A program made the position numbers and the translations under genes. The notes beneath the pieces are model-generated. The model saw only the letters and a list, made by a program, of their open reading frames with translations, had not been told where the DNA came from and searched no databases. Source: Dactylosporangium siamense (GTDB taxonomy: Bacteria > Actinomycetota > Actinomycetes > Mycobacteriales > Micromonosporaceae). From it: a stretch of DNA of 64,000 bases. Of this stretch, positions 1-7,436 are shown in pieces (position 1 is the stretch's first letter; every line of letters begins with the position of its first letter). Where the stretch lies: NCBI RefSeq assembly GCF_016862795.1, contig NZ_BONQ01000029.1, positions 62,001 to 126,000 of the forward strand, given 5' to 3'.

Positions 1-357
1 GTAGCGGTCGGCGGCGTCGGCGTTGGTGAGCATCGAGCGCAGGACCGCCAGGGAGGCGGCCGGCTCGCTGGTCAGGCGCCGGCCCAGCGACGTGAGCAGC
101 GCCTCGGCGACCTCGCCCGAAGTGCCGCCGGGCAGCTCGTCGGCGGGCACCTCGACGGCCCGGGCGAAGAGCAGGTCCTTGCTGCCGAAGTAGTGCATGA
201 CCAGACCGGCGTCGACGCCGGCGGCCGATGCCACAGCCCGGATGGTGGTCCGGTCGTAGCCGAGCTCGGCGAAGATCTGGCGGGCCGCGGCGAGGATCCG
301 CTCCTCGGTCCGGTGGCGTTGCTGCGCTCTGGTCGGGCGGGCGCTCGGTTCGGTCAC
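1..357 (-). CDS. TetR-family transcriptional regulator (partial, C-terminus beyond window)
   Basis: The visible 119 residues are a TetR DNA-binding domain plus the first ligand-domain helices. The helix-turn-helix holds GYDRTTIRAVASAAGVDAGLVMHYF, read in two parts as GYDRTTIRAVASAAG and VDAGLVMHYF, followed by GSKDLLFARAVE. The GTG at 357 is chosen because the domain begins about 20 residues later and the next upstream bases are the shared promoter. It is divergent from the SnoaL-like gene at 442, and a dyad lies between them at 403-430, so local repression of that gene and autoregulation are likely (inference). The gene runs off the left edge, so the ligand pocket cannot be judged. Confidence 0.9.
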   Translation of the reverse strand, partial: MTEPSARPTRAQQRHRTEERILAAARQIFAELGYDRTTIRAVASAAGVDAGLVMHYFGSKDLLFARAVEVPADELPGGTSGEVAEALLTSLGRRLTSEPAASLAVLRSMLTNADAADRY

Positions 358-375
358 GGGTTCATTCTACGGCCG

Positions 376-404
376 TTGACCGACAGCCCTCGCCGTTCTA
401 CACT
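376..404 (+). promoter_or_regulatory. Sigma70-type promoter for the SnoaL-like gene
   Basis: TTGACC at 376-381 and TACACT at 399-404 are separated by exactly 17 bases, close to the housekeeping consensus. The predicted transcription start near 411 falls inside the dyad at 403-430, which would let a bound TetR repressor block initiation. The promoter reads toward the gene starting at 442. Confidence 0.65.
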
Positions 405-430
405 CGTTCAATCAACAAGCGTTGAATGAG
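403..430. promoter_or_regulatory. Putative TetR operator
   Basis: CTCGTTCAAT (403-412) and GTTGAATGAG (421-430) match as inverted arms at 8 of 10 positions around an 8-base spacer. A second, inner dyad TCAAC/GTTGA (412-416, 421-425) shares the same centre. The site overlaps the start point of the promoter at 376-404 and reaches the ribosome binding site of the gene at 442. Binding by the adjacent TetR protein is inferred from position and symmetry. Confidence 0.6.
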
Positions 431-441
431 AGGAGGCGACG

Positions 442-873
442 GTGACCGTCACGTCCCGCGAAGTCGCCGAGCAGCTCCTGCGCGCGAGCCGCGAGCAGGA
501 CACCGAACGGTTCGTCGACCTGTTGGCGCCGGACTGCTGCATCGAGTGGCCGTTCCGCCCGGCCGGCGTCCCGGGCCGCGTGCAGGGCCGCGACCGGATC
601 CGCGAATTCCTGACCACGCAGGCCAACGGCTTCGTCACGTTCGACGAGTACCGCGGGACGGTGTTCCACGAGACGACCGACCCTGAGGTGGTGATCGTCG
701 AATACGAGGCGCACGGCACCGTGGTCCCCACCGGCGCACCCCTGCACCAGACGATCATCGCCGTGTTGCGGATCAGGGACGGCCTGGTCGTGTCGTACCG
801 CGACTACCTCAACCCGCTGGTCCTGGCCGAAGCCCTGGCGAGCGTCAGCTCCGGTGCGGATCGCCTCCGGTGA
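442..873 (+). CDS. SnoaL-like / NTF2-fold polyketide cyclase-type protein
   Basis: This is a 143-residue single-domain protein with the SnoaL/NTF2 pattern. An N-terminal helix (REVAEQLLRASREQDTERFVDLLAPD) is followed by the W-P-F motif near residue 33, the GRDRIREFL segment, and closing strands with IIAVLRIRDGLVVSYRDYLNP. Family members are small conical-barrel proteins that act as isomerases, cyclases or hydrolases, or simply bind small molecules; the substrate here cannot be told. The GTG at 442 has a strong GAGAGGAGG-type ribosome binding site 6-8 bases upstream. It is divergent from, and probably repressed by, the TetR gene at 357. Confidence 0.85.
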   Translation: MTVTSREVAEQLLRASREQDTERFVDLLAPDCCIEWPFRPAGVPGRVQGRDRIREFLTTQANGFVTFDEYRGTVFHETTDPEVVIVEYEAHGTVVPTGAPLHQTIIAVLRIRDGLVVSYRDYLNPLVLAEALASVSSGADRLR

Positions 874-952
874 CCGACCGAAGTCGTGTCTGACCCGTCG
901 CGGCGCGGGCCCGGTTTGGCCCACCGCCACCTGGACGGCTACCGTGCCGTCG

Positions 953-1387
953 ATGCGTGACCAGCCGACCGCTCAGCAGCTGCTGACCCTCGCCCGTGCG
1001 GGCGACCTCGAGCCGATCCTGCACCTGTGCGACCTCGACGGCCACGGCGACCTCCTCGCCTACAAGTGGCTCACCGTCGCCGCCGACTTCGGTCACGACG
1101 ACGCCGACGACCTGATCGACGACGTCCTGCAGGTGACGTCGCTGCGCTACGACGACGACAGTTCCCTGACCGGCGAGGTCCACTTCGAGCTCGGCGTGGC
1201 GTACCTGACCGGCGGCGACGGCCTCCCCGTGGACCCCGAACTGGCCCGGCGGCACCTCACCGCCGCGGCGGACGCCCGCTACCCGGCCGGCATCCAGGGC
1301 GGCGACGAACTGGTCGAGGCCGCCCGGGCCGCGCTGACCGGCGGGGACCGGCCGCTCTTCGACGCGATCTACCCGCCCGCGACGTGA
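953..1387 (+). CDS. Hypothetical protein with a Sel1/TPR-like segment
   Basis: A 144-residue acidic protein of unknown function. An N-terminal helical part (RDQPTAQQLLTLARAGD) leads to a Sel1-repeat-like stretch (FELGVAYLTGGDGLP, then DPELARRHLTAAADARYPAG) near residues 75-115, suggesting a short helical-repeat scaffold. ATG 953 is preferred over the longer frame from 854, whose extra N-terminus is low-complexity and Arg/Trp-rich. GTG 944 is an alternative start. The last 15 codons and the stop lie in the first copy of a 66-bp tandem duplication (1345-1476); the second copy carries the end of the convergent gene at 1435. Confidence 0.75.
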   Translation: MRDQPTAQQLLTLARAGDLEPILHLCDLDGHGDLLAYKWLTVAADFGHDDADDLIDDVLQVTSLRYDDDSSLTGEVHFELGVAYLTGGDGLPVDPELARRHLTAAADARYPAGIQGGDELVEAARAALTGGDRPLFDAIYPPAT

Positions 1388-1476
1388 CCGGCGACGCCCG
1401 CCGGCGCGGTGGACCGGTCGCTCTTCGACGCGATCTACCCGGCCGCGACGTGACCGGCAACGCCCGCCGGCGCGGT
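1345..1476. repeat. 66-bp tandem duplication spanning two convergent gene ends
   Basis: Two copies, 1345-1410 and 1411-1476, differ at three positions. Copy 1 holds the last codons and stop of the plus-strand gene ending at 1387. Copy 2 holds the last codons and stop of the minus-strand gene ending at 1435. The unit is a multiple of three, so reading frames survive duplication. Confidence 0.9.
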
Positions 1477-2769
1477 TGACTCGACCTGCTGCAACGTCGT
1501 CGGGTCGATGCTCCACGCCGCCGCGACCCGCATGACGGTGTCCTCGTCGATGTCCCAGTCGTCCTCGGTCATCGCCGGGACACCGAGGTCGGTCTCCACG
1601 GCGGTGGGCTGCCCCTGCTGCTCAAGCGTGCCGTCGCAGCGCAGGTGACGGACGAGCCGGCCACCGGTGGCCAAGGCCCACTCGTGATACTCCGACCCCC
1701 GGTGGGTGCCGAAGAACTGGACCTCGGTGCCGAGGCGGGCGCTGAGGTCCGCCACGGCGAGCCCGTCGAACGACAGCACGGCGCCGACGACGAAGACCCA
1801 TCCCGCGGTCGGCGGCGAGACGAACACCTGCTCGTCGTAGGCCGCCTGCACACCGTCATACCAGTCGACCGGCTGGGCGCCGAGCAGCCCGACGGCGGCG
1901 GCGACCTCGTCGAGCCGGCCGTCGCGGACCGCCAGCCAGCAGCACTTGTATCCGAAGGCCGCGGCCGGGGTCGTCGGTGCCGGCGGCAGGTCCCGGAGCA
2001 GCCGCGCCGCCTCGACGCATGCCTCGGCGAGCCGGTCGACCCGGCCGAGCCACGGCGGACCCCAGACATCCTCGCCGTCCGTCGTGTGGGCGCCGGTCAC
2101 CCGGATCGTGCCGTCGGACAACTCCTCCAGCGACACCGACGCCCTGCCGATCGAGCCCGGCTTGACCGACACCGCCGCCAGCGCCGCCTCATACGCCGGG
2201 GCCTCGGTGTGGTCGCGGTCGCTATCGGTGAGCCCCGCGCGGACCGCATCGGGCAGGGCCGGCCCGCCGGCGGTGAGGTCGAGGACCCGGGCGGGCCCGA
2301 CGGACCATCCGCCGATGCTCGGCATGACCACCAGCTGCCGCGCCGCCGTGGTCAGCAGCACGACCTGGCGCAGGGTGGGCCACCGCGGCTGCATCAGCGC
2401 CAGCTCGCGGCGCACCTCGGCACCCAGCGCGGCGAGGTCCCCGGGCACCGCCCGCGCCGGGGCGTCCCGGTCCTCCGGTTTCGCATCGACCTGCCACCTG
2501 CGGTCGACCTGATATGCGCGGACCCGTTTCTCCGGGCGATACCGGCGGGTCGCGACGCCGGCCACCTCCTCGCAGAACACGTCCCACGGGGTCCGCTCGA
2601 CCGGGGGTGACCACGGGTAGCGGCGTTCGGTGCGCAGGTGCTCGTGGTGGCGGATGAGCAGGCCCAGGTCCGCGTCGCCGACGGTGTCGGCGACGCGGAC
2701 GCCGGACGATCCCCAGGTGCCCGTCACATACGTCCGGCCCTGGAACACGTGGATCTCGGCCCAGCTCAC
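1435..2769 (-). CDS. Hypothetical protein, 444 residues
   Basis: I do not recognise this family. The protein is soluble-looking, with no signal peptide or membrane segment. The N-terminus (SWAEIHVFQGRTYVTGTWG) looks like a beta-rich domain with repeated 'G-T-W/V' strands, and a similar element (ISLEELSDGTIRVTGAHTTDG-type wording) recurs near residue 230. The C-terminal third has a WVFVVGAVLSFDG strand and the motif FFGTHRGSEYHEWAL. GTG 2769 is chosen because it lies 4 bases after the stop of the LacI-type regulator at 2774-3733, implying co-transcription. The upstream part of the open frame is antisense to that regulator and is not coding. Its C-terminus sits in the second copy of the duplication at 1345-1476. 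Confidence 0.8.
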   Translation of the reverse strand: MSWAEIHVFQGRTYVTGTWGSSGVRVADTVGDADLGLLIRHHEHLRTERRYPWSPPVERTPWDVFCEEVAGVATRRYRPEKRVRAYQVDRRWQVDAKPEDRDAPARAVPGDLAALGAEVRRELALMQPRWPTLRQVVLLTTAARQLVVMPSIGGWSVGPARVLDLTAGGPALPDAVRAGLTDSDRDHTEAPAYEAALAAVSVKPGSIGRASVSLEELSDGTIRVTGAHTTDGEDVWGPPWLGRVDRLAEACVEAARLLRDLPPAPTTPAAAFGYKCCWLAVRDGRLDEVAAAVGLLGAQPVDWYDGVQAAYDEQVFVSPPTAGWVFVVGAVLSFDGLAVADLSARLGTEVQFFGTHRGSEYHEWALATGGRLVRHLRCDGTLEQQGQPTAVETDLGVPAMTEDDWDIDEDTVMRVAAAWSIDPTTLQQVESTAPAGVAGHVAAG

Positions 2770-2773
2770 GGGA

Positions 2774-3733
2774 TCAGCTCGATCCGCGCAGGGTGAGGGT
2801 GGTCGGCAGGCGGCCCGGCGGGGGCAGCGCCGGGTCGAGCAGCCGGCGGATCGCCGACTCCGCCTCCTCCTCCACGGGCATGTAGACCGACGACAGGTCC
2901 GCGGCCTCGGCCAGGGCGCTGCCGTCGAAGCTGACGACGGCGACGTCGTGACCGACCCGCCGGCCCGCCTCGCGCAGCGCCTGCAGGACCCCCATCGCGG
3001 ACACGTCGCAGGCGGCGAACACCGCGTCGAGCTCCGGGTCCCGGGCCAGCAGCTCCTTCGCGGCCGCATACGCCCGCGCGCGGGTGAAGTCGCCGTCGAT
3101 CGACGCGACGGGCTGGGCCGCGCCGGCCATCACCCGCAGGAAGCCGGCCTTGCGCTCCAGCGCGCACGGGGTCGGCGGGCCGAACACGGCGCCGATGCGG
3201 CGGCGGCCGGTGCTGACGAGATGGTCGGCGGCCTGGTGCCCGCCGCCGTCGTTGTCGGGGGCGACGAACGGGATGCCGGGCGCCGTCTCACCGAGCGCGA
3301 TCGTGCGGTTGCGGCGCAGCCGGGCCGCCGCCGCGGCGGGCATGTTGATGAGGACCTGCCCGAACGGCGGGTCCACATCTCCCGCCGGCGGGGTCGCGAC
3401 CCGCCTGACCTGCAGCGCCACGTCCTGGCCGGCGAGGGCGCGCAGCGCGCCGGTCAGCACCCGGCCGTAATACGGCTTGACGCTCAGCGCGTCGGGATCG
3501 GGGTCGACGATGAGGACCTCGATGCGCTCCACCGGACCCGCCGTCATCCGGCCGGTCGCCAGCGCCCGCGCCGCCGCGTGCGGCTGGAAGCCGAGCTCCT
3601 CGGCGGCGTCACGGACCCGCCGGCGGACCGCCTCCGTCGTGCCGGGCAGGCCGTTCATCGCCCGCGACGCGGTGGCCCGGGACACGCCGGCCACGCGCGC
3701 CACGTCGGCGAGTTTGGGACGCTGGTTCTCCAC
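2774..3733 (-). CDS. LacI-family transcriptional regulator
   Basis: A 319-residue protein of normal LacI length. The N-terminal helix-turn-helix is KLADVARVAGVSRATASRAM followed by the hinge helix (GFQPHAAARALATG). The periplasmic-binding-like effector domain ends with the usual DLSSVYMPVEEEAESAIRRLLD segment. Such proteins bind operators as dimers and are released by a sugar or related ligand, which cannot be predicted here. The GTG start at 3733 directly abuts a perfect 17-base palindrome (3734-3750), a likely autoregulatory site. It precedes the hypothetical gene at 1435-2769 by 4 bases, so the two probably form an operon. Confidence 0.92.
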   Translation of the reverse strand: MENQRPKLADVARVAGVSRATASRAMNGLPGTTEAVRRRVRDAAEELGFQPHAAARALATGRMTAGPVERIEVLIVDPDPDALSVKPYYGRVLTGALRALAGQDVALQVRRVATPPAGDVDPPFGQVLINMPAAAAARLRRNRTIALGETAPGIPFVAPDNDGGGHQAADHLVSTGRRRIGAVFGPPTPCALERKAGFLRVMAGAAQPVASIDGDFTRARAYAAAKELLARDPELDAVFAACDVSAMGVLQALREAGRRVGHDVAVVSFDGSALAEAADLSSVYMPVEEEAESAIRRLLDPALPPPGRLPTTLTLRGSS

Positions 3734-3750
3734 GCGGCTAACTTAGCCGC
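3734..3750. promoter_or_regulatory. Perfect palindrome at the LacI gene start (operator)
   Basis: GCGGCTAA-C-TTAGCCGC is a perfect 17-base dyad lying immediately upstream of the GTG at 3733. Its position and symmetry fit an autoregulatory LacI-type operator. Because it touches the start codon, binding would block initiation or elongation of a short-leader transcript. Confidence 0.7.
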
Positions 3751-3810
3751 TACCACCGACAAAAAACCGCGCCGAGTTTCGTCGCGACGGCGCACGGGCA
3801 TCCCGGCACC

Positions 3811-3903
3811 ATGACTCCAGCGATGTGGATCGGTGTCGCCATCGCCCTGCTGGCCGGCATCATCGGGGTGCCGCTGGCCCTCGGCGTGTTCCGGAAGCGA
3901 TGA
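3811..3903 (+). CDS. Possible 30-residue single-span membrane peptide
   Basis: A short frame from ATG 3811 encodes one hydrophobic helix (residues 5-26, WIGVAIALLAGIIGVPLALG) capped by FRKR, the layout of small positive-inside membrane peptides. It overlaps by 44 bases, tail to tail, with the TOPRIM gene ending at 3860, and no strong ribosome binding site is visible. It could equally be a chance frame. I list it because composition and topology are unusually membrane-like for so short a frame. Confidence 0.35.
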   Translation: MTPAMWIGVAIALLAGIIGVPLALGVFRKR

Positions 3904-4492
3904 CCGCCAGCAGCCCGTCCAGCGGTCCCGGCAGGGCGTCCCGGGCGGCGGCGGCCTCGACCAGCAGGCTCGCGTAGCGCAGCTTGCGCCGTGAGCCGGC
4001 GCCCAGGAACCGCCGCAGCTGCGCCGGCGCGGGCCGGTCCCGCCACGCCGGCTGCCGCTGCATGGACCGCAGCGACCCGAGGTCGCCCTGGGCGTCGAAG
4101 AGCGCCTCGACGCCCGCGACACCGACCGCCCGGATCAGCTCGTCCTCCAGATCGTCGACGCAGACGCACACGCCGAGCGGCGTCGACGAGGCGGTGGCCA
4201 GTCCGCGCCGGAACAGGCCCTCCTCCCGCAGGTCGCACAGTCCGGCGAGGCGCACCGGACCCAGCGTGGGCACGAGGCGGCCGATCGCGTGCGCGCCGCC
4301 GATCGGCACGACCACGACCCGCTCCGCGTCGAGGTCCCGGCCGCGGGCGGCGGCGGCCGTCTCCACCGCGATCTGGTCGCTGATGCCTTCCACCAGCACC
4401 AGCGTCGCGGCGCCGCCGGCCTTGGCGAGGGCGCGGGCGGTGGCCCGCGGCGGCGCGTCGGGTCCGTGCGGGTAGCCCGCGAGCTCGGCCAC
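3860..4492 (-). CDS. TOPRIM-domain protein (OLD/RecR-like nucleotidyl transferase-hydrolase fold)
   Basis: A 210-residue protein. An N-terminal TOPRIM core begins with TLVLVEGISDQIAVETAAAA, which contains the conserved catalytic Glu (VEG) near residue 27, followed by VVVPIGGAHAIGRLVPTL. The later acidic D-x-D element is replaced by LCDLREEG and CVDDLEDEL. The family includes stand-alone TOPRIM proteins of actinobacteria related to the nuclease half of OLD-type ATPases; activity is unproven. GTG 4492 has a GGAGG 9 bases upstream and sits 5 bases after the stop of the copper monooxygenase-like lipoprotein gene, so translation is probably coupled. The reading frame upstream of 4492 is antisense and not coding. 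Confidence 0.8.
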   Translation of the reverse strand: MAELAGYPHGPDAPPRATARALAKAGGAATLVLVEGISDQIAVETAAAARGRDLDAERVVVVPIGGAHAIGRLVPTLGPVRLAGLCDLREEGLFRRGLATASSTPLGVCVCVDDLEDELIRAVGVAGVEALFDAQGDLGSLRSMQRQPAWRDRPAPAQLRRFLGAGSRRKLRYASLLVEAAAARDALPGPLDGLLAVIASGTRRGPAAPR

Positions 4493-4497
4493 GTGCC

Positions 4498-5637
4498 TCA
4501 GCCTCCGGTGGCCATGATGACCAGGCCGAGACACATCTCGTCGCTGGTGCCGTCGCCCCACACCACATACCGCGGCGCCGTCCCGCGCAGCTGCGGCAGC
4601 ACGGCCCGCAGCGCGGCGTCGTGGGTGCAGGTGACCCGCAGCGTGTCGCCGGGCCTCAGCGCGACGGGCTCGGCGAGGGGCCGGATCGCCTGGTCGTCGA
4701 AGTTGTACGCCGGGACGTCCAGCAGCGTCCGCGCACCGGGCCGGCCGGGGTTGAGCTCGATCCTGACGGCGCGGCCCAGCAGGTGCATGTGCCCGGCCAC
4801 GGCGTACACCGTGCCCGGCCGCGAAACGGGTCGGTCGCAGTGTTGCGTCGGCCCCGCGACGGGCGGTTTGCCCTGGTAGCACAGCCGCACGAGCTGTTCC
4901 TCCCGGCCGCCGACCTCCTCCCCGAACCGCGCGGTCACGTCGGCGATCGCGGCGGACCGCTCGCACAGCGGGCCGGACTCGCCCGCCGTGCACGGCAGCT
5001 CGATCGGTGCGAGCAGCAGCGAGGTCTGCAGCGGCGTCATCGCCTCGGTGGTGTCGTTCAGCCGCAACCGGATGCTCGACTGATCGGCCCCCTTGGTGGC
5101 CAGCAGGTTGTAGTGGATCTGCATCACCAGCAGGCTGCCGGGCGGCATCGGGTAGCCGAGGTTCGGCGCGAGCAGGGTCTCGTTCGAGCCCGGCGCCCAG
5201 GACGCGACCCAGGTGTCACCGGCGACACCCGAGTCGCCGAAGCACGTCCAGCCGTCGCCGGGCGTGCCGGCGTCGAGCTTGCGGGCCGCCGCGGCGGAGC
5301 CCGGCCCGATCCGGAAGAAGATCGCGTGGTGCACGATGTCGGCGTTCTGCGGCCGGAACTGGCTGCCGGTCAGGTACGCCTCGCTGGTCAGCTCCGGGTC
5401 GATCAGGAAGCAGCGGTACTCGTCCGTGCCGCCGTTCGGCGCCTTCGGCGTGTACCGCGCGGGCATGGACAGGTCCTGGAACCGCTCACCCGCCCGCAGC
5501 GGCGCGGCCGGCTGGGCCGAGACGTGCCCGGCGTGCGCACCGGCCGGCGGCGTGGCGACCGGTTGCGGGTCACCGGTGCCCTTCGCGCACGACGCGACCA
5601 GGACGACCGCCGCGAGCGCGGCGACGAATCCTCGCAT
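4498..5637 (-). CDS. Copper type II (PHM-like) monooxygenase-related lipoprotein
   Basis: A 379-residue exported protein. Residues 1-17 form a lipoprotein signal ending in the lipobox VASC. The mature part has the two-domain layout of peptidylglycine alpha-hydroxylating/dopamine beta-monooxygenases. All six copper ligands of that family can be placed: H103 and H104 (IVHHAIF), H175 (MQIHYN), H283 and H285 (GHMHLLG) and M368 (SDEMC). This suggests a membrane-anchored, ascorbate-type copper hydroxylase at the cell surface; the substrate is unknown. ATG 5637 gives a proper signal peptide; ATG 5664 would add nine residues. It is followed after 5 bases by the TOPRIM gene, an odd pairing of an exported oxidase with a cytosolic protein. 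Confidence 0.8.
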   Translation of the reverse strand: MRGFVAALAAVVLVASCAKGTGDPQPVATPPAGAHAGHVSAQPAAPLRAGERFQDLSMPARYTPKAPNGGTDEYRCFLIDPELTSEAYLTGSQFRPQNADIVHHAIFFRIGPGSAAAARKLDAGTPGDGWTCFGDSGVAGDTWVASWAPGSNETLLAPNLGYPMPPGSLLVMQIHYNLLATKGADQSSIRLRLNDTTEAMTPLQTSLLLAPIELPCTAGESGPLCERSAAIADVTARFGEEVGGREEQLVRLCYQGKPPVAGPTQHCDRPVSRPGTVYAVAGHMHLLGRAVRIELNPGRPGARTLLDVPAYNFDDQAIRPLAEPVALRPGDTLRVTCTHDAALRAVLPQLRGTAPRYVVWGDGTSDEMCLGLVIMATGG

Positions 5638-5672
5638 GGCACCCCCCGGTATCCGACCGGACATCGACGACG

Positions 5673-6479
5673 TTACCTCCCATCGAGGGGTTTCCGGCCC
5701 CACGCCGAGATCATCGGTGAGGTGGCGAGGTCGAGCCGCCCCGCCGTGACGTTGTCCAGGTGCTCGTCGATCTCGCCGTCCGTGGCCAGACCGGCGGCGA
5801 CGAGGCGGTCGCGGATCTGCCGCACCGTGGCCGCCTCCAGCGCCGCGCAGGCTCCCCCGGTGATCGGGAAGTAGGCGTCGGCCCCGACGTCGGTCAGGCC
5901 GGCGGCGCGCAGCAGTCGGGGCAGGGTCCGCCCGTAGGACAGGTCGACGCCGCGCCCGGCCATCAGGGTGCGGAAGCCGTGCTTGAGCCGGTTCGCCAGC
6001 CGCTGCTCCGGGCCCGACTCGTCGGGGCTGACGAGCGGCTGCAGCGCCGGGTCGGCCTCCTCCAGCAGCAGCCACCCGCCGGGGCGCAGCGCTGCGACCA
6101 TCGCGGTGAGGGCCGCGGCCCGCTGCGGGACGTGCACGAGGACCAGCCTCGCGTGGACGAGGTCGAACCCGTCGCCGGGCGGCGGTTCGGCGCCGACGTC
6201 GTGGCGCAGGATGCGGTACCCGGTGCCGGCCGCCGTCCAGGTGACGTCGATGTCGGTGGCCAGGACGTGTCCCGACGGTCCGACCCGCCCGGCGAGCCAG
6301 GCCGGCACGCTCGCGCCACCCGCGCCGACCTCCCAGCACCGCCAGCCCTCGGCGATGCCGAGCGCGTCGATGTGCCGGAACGTGGACGGGTCGAACAGCG
6401 CCGCCAGGGCGTCGAAGCGGGCGCCGGCCTCCGCCTGCTGGTTGTCGAGGAGGTACCCACGCTCGTCGCCGCCGTCCAT
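5673..6479 (-). CDS. SAM-dependent methyltransferase
   Basis: A class I Rossmann methyltransferase of about 268 residues. Motif I is GWRCWEVGAGGASVPAWLA, with an acidic residue ending the second strand (ATDIDVTW). Motif IV is GFDLVHARLVLVHVP, and GGWLLLEEADPAL is the post-motif strand. The C-terminal half (LKHGFRTLMAGRGVDLSYGRTLP) resembles ubiquinone/menaquinone-type and small-molecule methyltransferases. The start is taken at ATG 6479; GTG 6485 would add two residues, and no clear ribosome binding site decides between them. The acceptor substrate is unknown. It lies 27 bases downstream of the TetR gene on the same strand and may be controlled by it. Confidence 0.88.
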   Translation of the reverse strand: MDGGDERGYLLDNQQAEAGARFDALAALFDPSTFRHIDALGIAEGWRCWEVGAGGASVPAWLAGRVGPSGHVLATDIDVTWTAAGTGYRILRHDVGAEPPPGDGFDLVHARLVLVHVPQRAAALTAMVAALRPGGWLLLEEADPALQPLVSPDESGPEQRLANRLKHGFRTLMAGRGVDLSYGRTLPRLLRAAGLTDVGADAYFPITGGACAALEAATVRQIRDRLVAAGLATDGEIDEHLDNVTAGRLDLATSPMISAWGRKPLDGR

Positions 6480-6506
6480 TGGCACCAGCGTAGAAGCTAC
6501 GTCGCC

Positions 6507-7178
6507 TTACCGCGGGCCGGACATGCCCGTGAGGATGAGGTCGATGCCGGCCAGGAACTGTTCGCGGTCGTCGTGGTCGCGCAGCTGGTCCGCGACGCCG
6601 CGGGTGAACGGGTACTCCTCCGCGTCGAGCCCCGACCACACCGCCGCCGCGGCCTCCAGGACGGCGGTGCGGTCCGTGCCCGGCTCCTGCGAGCGGGCCA
6701 GCGCCGCGTTCTGCTGGGCGACCCCGAGGATGTAGTGCAGCACCGCGGACGCGGCCGTGAACTGCCCGGCGGCGGGCACGCCGAGCGCCTGCACCTGCCG
6801 CCCGACGCGTTCGAAGATCCGCAGCAGCGCCGGCTGCGCGGGCGTGCGGGACAGCTGCGTGCCCGCCCACGGGTGCACGTCGATCGCGTCGAACACGCCG
6901 AGCGCGACCGCCCGGATGGCGTCCCGCGGCGTCTCGCCGGCGACGCCGGGCACCGTCGCGGGGATGAGCACGGCGTCGGTGGCGGCGATGAGCAGCTCGC
7001 TCTTGTTCGCCACGTGCCAGTAGATCGCACCGGGCCCGGTCCTCAGGCGCGCGGCGAGCGCACGGAACGTCAGCCCGCTCTCACCGGCGTCGTCGAGCAG
7101 CTCAACGGCGGCGGCGACGATCCGCTCCCGGGAGAGGGCGTCCTCGCGCCGCTCCGGACTCCGCGTCCTGACTGCCAT
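6507..7178 (-). CDS. TetR-family regulator (TetR class C-terminal domain)
   Basis: A 223-residue regulator. The helix-turn-helix is GLTFRALAARLRTGPGAIYWHVANKSELL near residues 35-63; the W-H-V variant of the recognition helix is typical of the TetR(D)-like subgroup. The long C-terminal ligand domain ends in a GIDLILTG segment usual for that subgroup. ATG 7178 is chosen for the standard spacing to the DNA-binding domain. A perfect dyad TGGAAC-ACC-GTTCCA lies 22-36 bases upstream (7200-7214), implying autoregulation. It likely shares a transcript with the methyltransferase downstream. Confidence 0.9.
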   Translation of the reverse strand: MAVRTRSPERREDALSRERIVAAAVELLDDAGESGLTFRALAARLRTGPGAIYWHVANKSELLIAATDAVLIPATVPGVAGETPRDAIRAVALGVFDAIDVHPWAGTQLSRTPAQPALLRIFERVGRQVQALGVPAAGQFTAASAVLHYILGVAQQNAALARSQEPGTDRTAVLEAAAAVWSGLDAEEYPFTRGVADQLRDHDDREQFLAGIDLILTGMSGPR

Positions 7179-7199
7179 GCACCGCATCCTGCCACAACC

Positions 7200-7214
7200 T
7201 GGAACACCGTTCCA
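7200..7214. promoter_or_regulatory. Putative TetR operator
   Basis: TGGAAC-ACC-GTTCCA is a perfect 15-base dyad located just upstream of the TetR start at 7178, in the region shared with the small membrane gene at 7222. The symmetry and spacing match common TetR-type sites; the binding partner is inferred from proximity. Confidence 0.6.
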
Positions 7215-7221
7215 CAGACCG

Positions 7222-7419
7222 TCAAGCGTGCCTGGCGAGCCGCCACGCACACAGCAGGACCGCGAGGGGCAGCGGGATCGCCGGCCACCACGGCCAGCCC
7301 TGTTCGACGAACACGGCCACCCCGGCCAGCACGAACGCCAGGGCGGACCCGGCCACGCCGGCGAGCAGCAACGGGCCGCCGCAGATCGATGGATTCGCGA
7401 CGGTACCCAATGACGGCAA
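7222..7419 (-). CDS. Small two-span membrane protein
   Basis: The frame encodes up to 65 residues with two hydrophobic helices (LLLAGVAGSALAFVLAGVAVFV and WPAIPLPLAVLLCAW) joined by a short EQGWPW turn and ending in RLARHA. No family is recognised. The only start giving the full frame is TTG at 7419; starts within the first helix are possible. It ends 7 bases before the TetR operator at 7200-7214, reading toward the TetR gene on the same strand, so it may be co-expressed or serve partly as leader. Confidence 0.45.
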   Translation of the reverse strand: MPSLGTVANPSICGGPLLLAGVAGSALAFVLAGVAVFVEQGWPWWPAIPLPLAVLLCAWRLARHA

Positions 7420-7436
7420 CGACTATCGTGGAGATC

